Of a stretch of DNA of 64,000 nt, positions 22,460 through 34,625 are shown piece by piece. The stretch comes from Hedera helix (lineage: Eukaryota > Streptophyta > Magnoliopsida > Apiales > Araliaceae), in assembly GCA_947179155.2 (NCBI GenBank), contig OX359273.1:11843001-11907000 (forward strand), read 5' to 3'. How positions within the stretch are numbered: the stretch's first letter is position 1; each line of letters starts with the position of its first letter. The notes under the pieces are model-generated. The model had not been told where the DNA came from and did no database searches. It saw nothing but the letters and a program-made list of their open reading frames with translations. The position numbers and the translations under genes were made by a program.

Positions 22460-24573
22460 TGATAGGTTAAAAACCTTAGGTAAGGGTACCTTAGGCTATA
22501 ACCGTGTAGAAGATAAGTAAAATGATAAATGAATAAACTCCGGAAGAGTTTAAGTTATAAAATATGAATTTGGAAAATTCATATATAGAAGATTATCCAA
22601 AGATGGATTTAAGAAGAAATAAGAGAGATGAAAAAGGTCATGTTGTACCTAATTTGAAGAAATGATAGAAAATATCTTATGATAAGATTTTGATAAGCAT
22701 AAATAAAATGCTAATAAGGTCATAAAATGATCTAGAGAAATGAACTCGTAATGAGACAGATGTGCTAAAATATGAATGGAGAGAATTCGTATTCAGTTAA
22801 GAAAAATTAGATGTTTGGGGATTTTTGAGGACTCATATTAGTGGTTGAGCTGTACGATTCCTTGTATGGATTTGTGCTTGGTTTTAGAACCGCTTAGCTT
22901 CCTATATTAATATAGTGGTTGAGTTGAACGAACCCTTGTATGGGCGGGGGCTATGATATGTCAGCGAACCAATTTGGGAGATGCTGCTGCGAAACTTGGC
23001 ACGATCAGTGTGTATCGTAGAATAAACGTATGCACTGATGGCAGGTGTTCCTTACAGTGTTGAAGAGTTGGGAAACTGATGTATTTGTTCTTGGTTTAAC
23101 GACCGCTTAACTTTCTATATTGATTAGTGGCCGAGTTGACCAATTTCTTGTATGGGCGGGAGATTGTGTTTGGTTTGACGACCACTTAGCTTCCTATAGT
23201 GATAATCGATTGAAACCTGGTGTCGCGCTATTTGTTATATGAATGTTGAAAAGGTGATTCTTTTCTCATGTATAATGAATAGGTAGAGGATGTTAAGTTA
23301 AGTTCGTGTTCTGAGAACCGACACGCATGGAAAGTTCGTGACTCATAGTTATGTGGTGGAACCCCTCAGCGAATGGGCGACTTTGGCCTGACTAGGACAA
23401 GTTCCTGAACCCAAATACGTGGTGAGTTTGATGAACAGTGAGTATGGATAGAGTTAAGTAGTCAGGTTAAGGCTATACTAGATATAGTTATTAAGCTGGA
23501 AAAGAATGTGGAGGAAAAATTTGAGGTGTTTTGAGGTTTTAGGATATTCCAAATCTTCTAGCTATGCTAGACTTTGAAATTCTTAAAATCGTGCTAAATT
23601 CGCACTTTTGTGCTTTTGAAAATGTCAAAATGTGTTTTCATAATCATTAATGCATTTAGTGCAGAGATGATAAACGATGGAGTCATCAATGCAGAGTAAC
23701 CTAGCGTTGGATGTATTTTTAAGCCCACTATGATACGATGTAATATGACAAAGTCAAAATGATTTTCAGTATTTTGAAACGTGTAAAGAAGAGTCTATGC
23801 TAATTGTTTCGGCTAGACAAATTGATTTAAAAATATCAAAATGTATTTATAAAATCATCACACGCCATTAAAGCCATGGTGCAGAGATGAAAAAGACGGA
23901 ATCCTCAACGCGCTGTTGCAACGGTGCGGTATCATGAAGTCCTAAAAATGTATTTCAGTTGTTTTAATCTGAAATGATTTTCAGTTCGTAATATACGAAC
24001 AGTCTAATGATGTGAGTCTATGTCATTTATTTTGACTGGACACTTTTGGTCAGAAATGACTCAAGTTTTATTTTCCAATCCAACGTATGCTGGAGCGGAA
24101 TTTTGTAGTAAGTCTGAGGTGAACAACCCCATAATGGGGGATATGTCAGAGCCATGAATAAAGAACCCGCGAGGGGGCGCCCAACAGTGGTGGCATGCTG
24201 ATATGGGTTGGTAAATCCAAAGAGTTCGACCCCAACAGAAGTCGTTGTGCACAGCGCTAGAGTACGATAGGCTGATCACCTAGCGTACGAAACCATTGTG
24301 GTATGTTTTCAGTCATTGTGATTGATAAACATTCTCGCAGTATGTTCATAGTCTTTATGACTCCTCAGAATAGTATGAAAGTTTTAATGAATATTTTAAT
24401 TTTCAATTTATTCTTTTGTAAGATATTGATTTTCAATTTATTCTTCTGCAAGATATTCCATTGTTCTGGAATTGTGAAAAGTATGAACTTCCTAGAAAAG
24501 GGTGGTCATAGAATTCGATGAGTAAAGAGATATTCTCAGTGATGAAAAACTGGTAGAAATGAGTATGATGAAA

Positions 24574-24604
24574 TTTCGGGGACGAAATTCTTATAAGGGG
24601 TGAA
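24574..24604 (+). other. LARD polypurine tract
   Basis: GGGGACGAAATTC, a short spacer, then AAGGGGTGAA directly before the 3' LTR start TGTAATATCC. This is the Del/Tekay-type arrangement. Confidence 0.85.
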
Positions 24605-27600
24605 TGTAATATCCCAGATATTTCCAAGATTTTAAATAATATCTTAATTAATTTTATTAAAGGTTAAGGTTTAAAACCTAGAATATGAGAAGTAAGATGT
24701 GTAGAAAATGGGTAAACATTTTTTTTAACATAATTTATTTGTTAGAAATTAAATGTGAGAATATTGTAATGATGCATATAGAGAATTTATTAAAGAAATA
24801 AATTCAATTGAGAAGTGAAGACGGTTATAAGGATATATATACATAGTTATATATTCCTAGAATTGTGCTTGTTAGCCAAATACGAAGAGGAGTAAATTTA
24901 ATACTTAATTAAACTAATAAATTAATTAGTTTAAAAATGAAGTCATGAAATATAATTAATTAAATTAATTATATTAGTTATGCGTTAAAGTTGTGGAAAA
25001 TTTAGGATGATTGTTTAGAATGACAATATTAAGAAGTTAATTGATTAAGTAATTAACTTAATTATTTAGTTGTGGTATAGAGTCCAAGTAATTTAATTAC
25101 TACTAGTGGACTAGCCCAAAAGGATTATATATGTTAGCCCAATATGGGAATATTTACATGAAGGTGGGTAATTTAATAAGAGAGCCCAATGGAAGGTAAA
25201 CTATGTAGCCCAAACATTTAAAAGTCCAATGTTGGTCAAAGTGTTGGGAAATATTTTTGAGTGTAGAGAATTAACTAATGCAGGGTTAATTGAATAACCC
25301 TAGTTGGTAGACATGGGAGAGCATTAACCAAACATTAGTTAATTGTTAGAGAAAGGAAAGTGGTGATGAGAATTAACTATGGATGAGTTAATTATGTAAC
25401 CCAATGTGGTAGAATAAATTAAATCATATTTAATTGGACTATAATATAAGTCCAAATGAGGTATTAAACTAGGTCAAATTAATTAACCTAGTAGTCCATA
25501 TAATTTAATTTGAATATTGATTTATGTAATAATTAACCAAGCTCAATGCTTGTTTTAATTAAATGTAACATAGGGTAATTAATATTAGCCCAATGTAATA
25601 ATTAAATTGAGCCCACACAAATTTAATTGATGAGCCCAATAGAAATATTAAATTGATCCAATGTGGAGCCCAAATGAAAGTCAAAGTGGTGGTCAATATA
25701 TATACATTGGTGTATATATATATGGATACTTATATAATGATATAGGATATAAAAATAAAGCTAAATTGGTGTAATAATAAGGCAAATCCCGAATTTTGGA
25801 GGGGGCCCCACATGAAAGTGTTGAGTGTGGCTTTATTTGGCTTGTTTTACACTCCAAAAGTTGCTTTTAAGCAACCTTGATAGGAGTCATTCATCCTTGT
25901 CAATCATCTTGTCCATCCAAGCTATAGTAAGCATGAGTTTAAGCCTTAAATGCCCAAGTGTTGGTTGATTAGTAGAAAGTGATGGAGATTAAGGAAGTAC
26001 TATAAATATAGTGCTTCACCAATTCATTGTGTTGGTTAGCCATTTGTCTAGAAATGCTAGAGAGAAAATAGAGAGTTCTTGAGAGAAAATGAAGTAAACT
26101 TAGTGAGATTGTAGATCCTCTAAGGAAAAATGCTAGAGGATAGTCAATGAGGAGGCACAAGCTTAGCTCATATCAAGAGGAAGAAGATCATCCATGTCTA
26201 AAAGGTTAAAAAGTGTTCTAAACCTTCTTTAGTTCATTTTTATAGTTTAGATATGATTTGAACGGTTAAAATGTATTTTTAACCAATCAAAACACGTTTT
26301 GATGTTCTAGAAGTCTTTAGCTATGTAATATATGTATATTCATAGTTTGATGGGTTTAACATGGGTTTTTATATGTGTTTGTGATGAAAAATTTCATCAA
26401 AATCATCAAATAAGTTTTTACCGACGAAAACCAAGTAACCAAAATCATAGCAGCCCATTCACGGAATTACTGTTCACGATCCGTAAGTCGGATTTATGAT
26501 CCGTCAATTTTGGGTGATAGATCCATGAAATATGAAGATTCTCCAAGTTGAATGACTAAAATCCGATTTAAAATGAGCAAGATATGGATTTTCTACCAAA
26601 ACACCCCACTAATTTTAGGGCTGTGCATAATAGTCGGGTTTATAGCTATTTTCAGTGACCAAAACAAATCCAAATTTGATGTTTGATAACAGAATCATGT
26701 AGTTCGGGAAGTTACGAATCCATCGATACCTAATAGACCTCAATCGAACTTGTGGATTTCATTTTATTCAAGTTCCCGTCGGAGACCCCAAGTCTGGAAA
26801 ACTAAGAAAGTAATCTGCCTATTTTATTAAAAAAAACCGGTCGGTTCGGTTTTTTTTGGTTTTTCATGATTTCTAGGTAGGGCCGGTTCGGGCATTTTTA
26901 GGCCGGTTCTTGGGTTGGTTCCAAAAGAGAAAATGCTTATAATTTTATAAAGAAAATTATCAAAATTTAAAATCCGAATTTTTTTGTAATTTGGTATTTA
27001 TTAGAATTAATAGTGGATTAAAGCTTACTAAATGGCTAATAATTATGGGAAAATTATTTTTAATTTCAGAAAAATAATATTTGACCTATTGGCATGCTAG
27101 TTAAGTGTTATAAAATAAAATTTGAAATTATTGGAGTGATTCACTATATATTAGCTATTTATTAGTGTATAAATAGGCTAATAATCTATTTAAATATTAT
27201 TTAATAAATATTAAATAATATATGAAGTTATGTAATTAATTAATTATGATTTAATGAATATTAAATAATAATTAAAGGATGTTAAGATGAATAAGTTAGT
27301 TATTTATTATTTAATTGCACTTAAATAATAAGTAAAGTTAAATAAATAATGAATTATTATTTAAATTAATATTAAATAATAATTAAAGAATATTAAAGTT
27401 AGAAAGCTAATTATTTATTATTTAATTAATATTAAATAATAAGTAAGGTTAATTAAGTAATTAATTATTATTTAATTAATATTAAATAATAATTAAAGGA
27501 TAATTAAGGTTATTAAACTAATTATTTATTATTTAATTAATATTAAATAATAAGTAAGGTTAATTAATTAATTAATTATTATTTAATTAATATTAAATAA

Positions 27601-29453
27601 TGAGTTCGGATAATTAGTTAATTAATTATTATTTAATTCATATTAAATAATAATTAAATGATAATTAAGTGGAATAAATTATTACTTAATCGAAAGAAGA
27701 TTATTAAGTAATTAAAATATATTGATAATATTATTGACTAACTATTAAATGATAATAGTTAAGAATTAAATCACTATTCAATAATTAATAATGATATGTA
27801 ATTAATTTAAAATATTATTAAAGGATTAATAATATTATTTAGCATTTAATTAACTATTAAATAATAATAGTTAAGAGTTAAATCATTATTAAATAAATAA
27901 TAATGATAAATAAAGATTTAGAATATTATTAAAGAATTAATAATATTGTTTAACAAGTAATTAACTATTGGGTAATAATAGTTAAGGGTTGAATCGTTAT
28001 TAAATAATTACTAATGATACGTGAGGATTTCAAATATTATTAAATGATTGATAATATTGATGAACAATTAAATTATTATTAAAATGATTGATAATAATGA
28101 GAAGTCAATTAAAATATTATTAAAGGGTAATAATATTAGCAAGCAATTAAATTATTATTAAAAGATTAATCATAATGATTAAGGTAAACTATTATTAAAA
28201 ATAAATTAATAATAGTAATGATTATTTAAAGTGTTATTTAACAATTAAATAACATTATAAGTTATTACTAATTGATAGTAAAATTTAAAATATTATCCAA
28301 GGTGGGTAATATTATGATAAGTATCGAGATAAATGATGTGATTAAGTTAAACCAAGGGTATGGTCCATTAGTGATTAATTGGTGGATCGACCTAAATAAA
28401 TATAGGGTCCAAGTTTTAATGCAGTGACATTAATAAATGTCAGAATTGCATAGTTTCGAACAAAAGATTTATGGTGTTGAATATGAAACACTGAGTCAAG
28501 TCAAAGAGAGACTAAAATATGAAATTAACCTTATTAAATAAAGGGGATGATAAGAAGAAATAAATATCTTTAAAATAAGATTTAGTATTGAGTCAAACTT
28601 TGACTGATATTGTGCACCGTTGATCTCACATACCGTGTAGGTGGTGCAAGGAACGTGAAAGATTAACGTAAGCTGGTTATACAAGTTCAGGCAAGTTTTT
28701 CAGAACGTGTTGTATTATGTGCATGAATTATAAGTTTGTTATTAAACTGAGATGTGCTCATACGTGGTTATGTGCAAAGATGTTTTAATGTGCCTTTGTG
28801 CAATAAGTTGATTTGAATTGTTGATATGCGGTAGTTGATTTAAGACAATTGTTCTGCATTGAACTATATGTCATGATAGAGGTTAGACATGAAGCATAGA
28901 TTAAATGCAAGGCATGATATGCATGAGCAGTATGTCATAAACTGAAATGCATGAAAAACATGATGTTAGTATAAATTGTAAATTTTATGTGAAGCATGTA
29001 ATGTGTTATGTGTAGCTGTTGAACTTGTTGAGCCGTCGTGTTCACTCTTGCCTAAACCAACATTTTCAGATAAGGCTAGTTACCTGAAGTTCTCGATAAA
29101 GAACAAGGAACAGGAAAATATATTACTTCCATTGAAGATCTAAATATCTATTGTAGATATCAGTCCGAATTGGACAGGTAAATGATTCTGTAGAATAAGA
29201 CTTAGTTGGTATGTTATATGAGTATTAAATACTCAAATTGATTGTAATAGAATGTCGTATCATGTATGATATTGAGACATACTAGGAATGTATAAAGATT
29301 TCGATTCTGGAATAGAAGGAGATGTTATATAATTGTAAATAAATGATTATTTAGCAATTATAATATTGTTAAAATTCATGAACAATAAGGAAAAGTAGTA
29401 CTCGTGTTGAACCGAGTTCGAGGTTCGGGGGACCCGGATTCGGGGTCGTCACA
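24605..29453 (+). repeat. 3' LTR of LARD
   Basis: A 4849-bp copy of 17596-22444 with about 10 substitutions. It ends GTCGTCACA and is followed by the TSD GGAAT at 29454-29458. Confidence 0.95.
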
Positions 29454-29458
29454 GGAAT

Positions 29459-31240
29459 ACTGTAGTATGTATGAATATTTATAATCTATAATAATAACAT
29501 TTAAATGATATTTATAACACTTGTTAAGTGATGCATTTTAGATATATTGTACCACTATATATAACTAGGATAAAGGGAAAAAATAATAAATTTTAAAGTA
29601 TAGTTCATTAATGAATGAATGTTAATTTATTTATTTTTAATAAATACAATAATAAATGCTCTAAATTATAATTTAAATAAGTTTTCATTATTTTTGAAAT
29701 CCTAAATTCAAAACGAATGCTCTACTTATTAATGTTTAGATACCCATTAATAAATAGATATCCATTTTATGTGTTAATTTGGTGTAATACTATAGTGTGT
29801 ATGAATATTTATAGTCTATAATTATAACATCTAAATGATATTTTTATAACACTTGTTAAATGATACATTTTAGATATATTATAACACTATATATAAGTAG
29901 AATAAGGGGAAAAAATAATGAGTTTTAAAGTATAGTTCATTAATGAATGAATGTTAATTTATTTGTTTTTAATAAATACAATAATCAATGCTCTAAATTA
30001 TAATTCAAATGAGTTTTCATTATTTTTAAAATCCTAAATTCAAAAATGAATATTATACTTATTAATGTTTAGATATCCATTAATAAGTAGATGTTCATTT
30101 TATGTGTTAATTTTGAGTAATAATGTAGTATGTATGAATATTTATAATCTATAATTATAACACTTAAATAATATTTATAACACTTGTTAAATGATGCATT
30201 TTAGATATATTGTAACACTATATATAATTAGGATAAAGAGAAAATGTAATATGTTTTAAAGTATAGTTCATTAATGAATGAATGTTAATTTATTTATTTT
30301 TAATAAATACAATAATTAATGCTATAAATTACAATTTAAATAAGTTTTCATTATTTTTGAAATCCTAAATTCAAAATGAATGCTCTACTTATTAATGTTT
30401 AGATGCCCATTGATAAGTAGATGTCTATTTTTTGTGTTAATTTGGAGTAATACTATAGTGTGTATGAATATTTATAATCTATAATTATAATATTTAAATG
30501 ATATTTATAACACTTGTTAAATGATACATTTTAGATATATTGTAACGCTATATATAACTAGAAATAAGAGGGGGAAAATAATGAGTTTTAAAGTATAGTT
30601 CATTAATGAATGAATGTTAATTTATTTATTTTTAAGAAATACAATAATCAATACTCTAAATTATAATTCAAATAAGTTTTCATTATTTTTGAAATCCTAA
30701 ATTCAAAAATGAATATTCTACTTATTAATGTTTAGATATCCATTAATAAATAGATGTTCATTTTATGTGTTAATTTGAAGTAATATTGTAATGTGTATGA
30801 ATTTTTATAATATATAATTATAACATTTAAATGATATTTATAACACTTGTTAAATGATGCATTTTAGATATATTATAACACTATATATAACTATGATAAA
30901 GAAAACAAGTAATAAGTTTTAAAGTATAGTTCATTAATGAATTAATGTTAATTTTTTTTTTTTAATAAATACAATAATCAATGCTCTAAATTACAATTCC
31001 AATAAATTTTTATTATTTTTGAAATCCTAAATTTTAAAATGAATGCTCTACTTTTTAAAGTTTGATGTCCATTAATAAGTTGATATCCATTTTTTATGTT
31101 TGGAGTAATACTATAGTGTGTATAAATATTTATAATCTATAATTATAACATTTAAATTATATTTATAACATTTATAACACTTGTTAAATGATCCAAAAGT
31201 TATATTGTAACACTTGTAAAATGATACATTTTAGATATTT
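29459..31240 (+). repeat. ~331-bp tandem repeat array (about 5.5 units) in hAT-like element
   Basis: The word TAGTTCATTAATGAATGAAT starts at 29601, 29933, 30264, 30596 and 30927 (last copy slightly changed), giving spacings of 332, 331, 332 and 331 bp. Each unit includes AAATAAGTTTTCATTATTTT (with small variants) and TTATAACACTTGTTAAATGA. Together with 17405-17595 the array has about six units. It is very AT-rich and no frame runs through it. Confidence 0.9.
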
Positions 31241-31245
31241 TGCAT

Positions 31246-31272
31246 ATTATATATATATATATATATATATAT
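31246..31272 (+). repeat. (TA)n microsatellite
   Basis: An uninterrupted AT dinucleotide run at the junction between the 331-bp array and the right subterminal motif cluster. Confidence 0.9.
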
Positions 31273-31445
31273 GGATGTTAAATGAATACGAATATGCCTA
31301 TATCCGTATTCGTATCCGTTTATTTGCGGACATCTTTAAACCGAATACAGATATATCCATTTTTTTTCAGAATGCGAATAATATCCGTTTTCTTTTGAAT
31401 ACGGATGCGGACGAATACGAATTTTCAGGTTACCATTTATAGCTA

Positions 31446-31727
31446 TCCACCGGGCTGACCTGTGCAGTGATAACCAAAGCTCCCTCATGTGGCTCAACCA
31501 TATCAGCTGGATAGTCCTCCTTGGTAAAAGAGATTATCGTATAAGGGAATAACCCCTCTACTCTAGGCACTTGATCGGATAAAGAAAAGATTGTATCGAA
31601 AGGGGACCGACACCTCTTGCCACTTTGCCTCGATATTGACTCCCCCAATGATAACATCTACCATCCTTCGAGGATGATTCACCTACTCCGCCCTCCTCTC
31701 GACCACAGGTTAAGGATTAGGAGTTTG
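31446..31727 (-). pseudogene. Tat-type gypsy gag-pol, piece upstream of the hAT-like insertion
   Basis: On the minus strand the last part reads MVEPHEGALVITAQVSPVD, the stretch that precedes the protease active site in Tat-type elements. The frame stays open back to 31657. The junction at 31446 joins in frame to the DNGSS protease stretch near 17.05 kb when the hAT-like element and one TCCACCGG are removed. Upstream gag is lost at 31727, where the chromovirus LTR begins. Confidence 0.8.
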
Positions 31728-34584
31728 TGTGATGCCCCTAAATCCGGGTCCCTTGAACCACGGGTTCAGTGCTCACGATACTACTCTACCATTCAATCTC
31801 TACCATTCATTTTTGAATAACATAACTTAATTAACAATATTACATAACTATCCTAGGTTTAAAGACCTTTATACATTACAAAACATTTATAAACTAACAT
31901 ATTACAAAAATATTATATTTACAACAGTTCCATAACTATACAACTATTGTTTGCTGGCCTTTCCATTTCCTTTATTTGTCTGTTCGGGCTTAGCTGAAAT
32001 ATCATATTAAAGTAAGAATGAGCATAAAATAGCTCAGTAAGTACATAAACAATTAAGGGCATCACATTTCAGAATAATGAAAGAAAATATTTTATAATAT
32101 GGTTGAACCATTAGCGGGTTCTGTGAAGAACTTGAGAACATAATATAATTCTTTTCATGATTAACTTGAAACATTAACTTTACTTGTTGTACGGTCACAA
32201 GATCAAGAACTCATTAAGAATAATACCAATTCTAAAGACTGATACTGCCCAAGTTAGTCATAAGACTGCGTTTCATTTCAGATGTGTACTCTAGGTGATC
32301 AGCCTATCGTACTTTTACATTGTGCACAACATAAACATCTAACGACACAACCACGCCATGAGACTAAATGTCCCTCCTTTTACTTTTATTCCCCTTTTTA
32401 TATCAGGGTTGTTCTGTTACAGCAATTCCATAGATTCTGCACCACAACAATATGGATTGGAGGACATAAAAATGAATATCTAAATTCAAAATGAATTATC
32501 ACACATGTCTAACCAGATCAAAATTAGCATCAATCTTTCACAAAACAGTTCAATAATGAATGATCTTTAAAGTGATTTATATGTATGTATAGCATATATT
32601 TCTGTTCAAGGAATTACAAAAGAGAGTTCGAATAGAACACTTGCATTTGTCCTCGTTTATGTTTACTGATAATATCTTATCCTGTTTATGTCCTACATAA
32701 CTATAATATTGGTCCATCCATTAGTTACATGCTTTATCTTGATGTGTAAGTTACATTTATCTATATATGTAACTTAACACATAACATGTCATTCACTTAT
32801 ACCTTAATGCCTACTATATTGATCATTTTAATCAATTTATGGTTTATAATACATGTCTCTAATATATAATATTAAAATATTTTATTTTGGATTAAAATAA
32901 AAAAATTTAAAAATCATGATATCTTGCCCCCGCGAAGTTTTTGTACTAAACACTTCGCTGGCTGCGAGATCTTTTCAGTTGGACTGCGCCCCAGTGCCGA
33001 TTGGCTTCGCCTTTGGCGAAGTCTTCTCAATTGCACTGCGCCTCGGTGCAATGTTTAGTTCAAAACATCTCACCCCGGCGCAGTGCTGCAAAATTTATTT
33101 TTCAAGAAAATTTTTCATTCCAATTTTGATCCTATTTTTGGCCATACATTATATTTCTCTATTCCAACACATGATTTAGCACATATAACATATATATGAC
33201 TTTCCTAGGCCTTCAAAAATTTTAAAAGTTTTCAAACGATCCTATTTTTCAAATATTTCATTTTAGGTGCCGGCGAACGTTTTTAAATGTTTAAAGTTCA
33301 CTTTTATCGCCATAAACACCAAATGACCACCAAATCAACACGGACACGTGTATTTACCTAAAACTTAGTTATTTAGCTTAATTTTACTTTCAATTACACA
33401 AAATGGCCAAAAATTAATCCTTGGTAGAATTTTGTCAACTTAACAAAATTTACCCTTAAACTCATACTGGAGTTCTTGAACTCCATACACCATATACACC
33501 AACACAAGCTTATTTACACACTTTATATGTTCATATAACATCTATATGCACCTTCTAAGGCATGTTACAGATTATGATTTGGTTTATATGTAAAATATAG
33601 CCTAATATTTTGTTTTCATAAACAAGTCATGTTTTTCAACCATTAAAGAATCTATTTTGCTATCTAGCCAAAAATTATACATGTTTCTAATATGTTCATC
33701 ACCTCAATCTAGGGTTTCACCCTATCTATCAATATATAACTCATGATCCTCTTTAAATCATACTGTCTAGCCATGAATACATGCATGCATATACTTACCA
33801 CCTTTGTAATACCACTATAACACTTAGGGTTTTCTCATGAATCATACATGGATCACATAGACTCACATAAATCATACTTTGATCATAAATACATGCATGG
33901 CTACACTTAATCTTGAATCTAAACATACAAATGATGAGTTTTAAGAACAAGAACACTTTTAGCCTTATTTGTGCTCTTCTTCTTCTTGCTATGAAGCCTC
34001 TTAGTGTTGGATGATCCATTTTGATGGTTTGTTTCACTTCCCTTGCTCACTTTTTCTTGAAATCTCTCAAGCTTTCTAGCAAAACCCTAGCTCTCCTCTT
34101 CTCTTCTCTTCCCTCTATGAAACTCTTATTTAGCAACTTGAAAGATGAAATGATAATAAAATAATCTAATACTTACAAAATATATATATACATATATTGT
34201 ATGTATATCTCCAAAAATTAACCATCCCTAGTTAGCTTAAACCATACATGGTCAAGGTCATTCAAGCCAATTCACTTCCACAATTAACGGCATTTAAGTC
34301 ATTACTCACTAAAAGGATGTCAAAGTCATTCTTTGAGTTACCAAGGGTACTTTGGTCAATAGCCAAAAATCCTAAACAAATTACATCAATTAAATTATAT
34401 CTTGCTTATTTTTGATGCATTTCAAGTCCTCTTTGGTCCAAATTAAATGCACTTAGCTTAAAATTAATCTATAATCAAAAAATTGATAACTTAATTGTCC
34501 CAAAACACTTGTCAAACTTCAAAATTTTAATTTTATTATTTAATTATAATATTCATAACATTCACAAAATTACATATCATTACA
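31728..34584 (-). repeat. 3' LTR of chromovirus
   Basis: 2857 bp; on the minus strand it starts TGTAATGATATG at 34584 and ends GGGGCATCACA at 31728. The end (GGGACCCGGATTTAGGGG) is close to the LARD LTR end. A GC-rich patch with GGCGAAG/CTTCGCC words lies at 32.92-33.09 kb. Short frames inside it look accidental. Confidence 0.85.
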
Positions 34585-34625
34585 TTTTTCCTTCCTTATA
34601 AGGATTCTGTCCCCGGAATTACTAT
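34585..34625 (-). other. Chromovirus polypurine tract region
   Basis: The minus strand reads CCGGGGACAGAATCC, then TTATAAGGAAGGAAAAA up to the LTR start. It is a diverged form of the GGGGACGAAATTC...AAGGGGTGAA tract in the LARD. Confidence 0.7.

Larger units (their letters stand above)
22445..24604 (+). other. Non-coding internal domain of LARD
   Basis: 2160 bp with no frame resembling gag or pol. Between about 22.84 and 23.22 kb, three to four imperfect copies of a 'TTGGTTT(A/G)ACGACC...CTTCCTAT...TGTATGGGCGGG' unit occur. A second pair of diverged repeats lies at about 23.62-23.72 and 23.83-23.93 kb, each with a TCAAAATGT start and a GTGCAGAGATG core. These may be the packaging and dimerisation signals that a non-autonomous element must keep; that is inference. 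Confidence 0.8.
17596..29453 (+). mobile_element. Young non-autonomous gypsy-type LARD with 4.85-kb LTRs
   Basis: An 11858-bp element: two 4849-bp LTRs (TGTAATATCCC...GTCGTCACA), an initiator-Met primer-binding site, 2160 bp of internal DNA without a coding region, a polypurine tract and a perfect GGAAT TSD. I counted about 10 differences between the LTRs (roughly 0.2%) and no indels, so this is the youngest insertion in the window. Giant LTRs around a short non-coding centre define large retrotransposon derivatives. The primer-binding region and LTR end resemble those of the chromovirus at 31728-62664. Confidence 0.95.
17085..31445. mobile_element. hAT-like non-autonomous DNA element, split by a LARD
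   Basis: About 2.5 kb once the 11.9-kb LARD is removed. It starts TAGGGGTGTAAACGG, a typical plant hAT end, and its other end read inward is TAGCTATAAATGG, so the inverted termini are short and imperfect. The exact 8-bp TSD TCCACCGG flanks it. Both subterminal regions (17092-17300 and 31272-31425) are packed with variants of GGATACG/CGTATCC. The interior is a ~331-bp tandem array. No transposase is encoded. Removing the element and one TSD copy restores a continuous reading frame through the Tat protease, which confirms the boundaries. Confidence 0.8.

Noticed and set aside
24061..24279. 72-codon minus frame in the LARD interior as a possible gene
   Set aside because: Short, without a motif, and antisense to the element; the interior otherwise consists of diverged repeats.
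29601..31240. 331-bp repeats considered as a CRISPR array or centromeric satellite
   Set aside because: Units are contiguous without unique spacers and the genome is a plant, so not CRISPR. Only about six units sit inside a transposon, so no centromere claim.
32916..33179. 87-codon plus-strand frame in a GC-richer patch of the chromovirus 3' LTR
   Set aside because: It lies opposite to the element's transcription, has no motif, and the corresponding part of the 5' LTR is missing, so coding cannot be tested.
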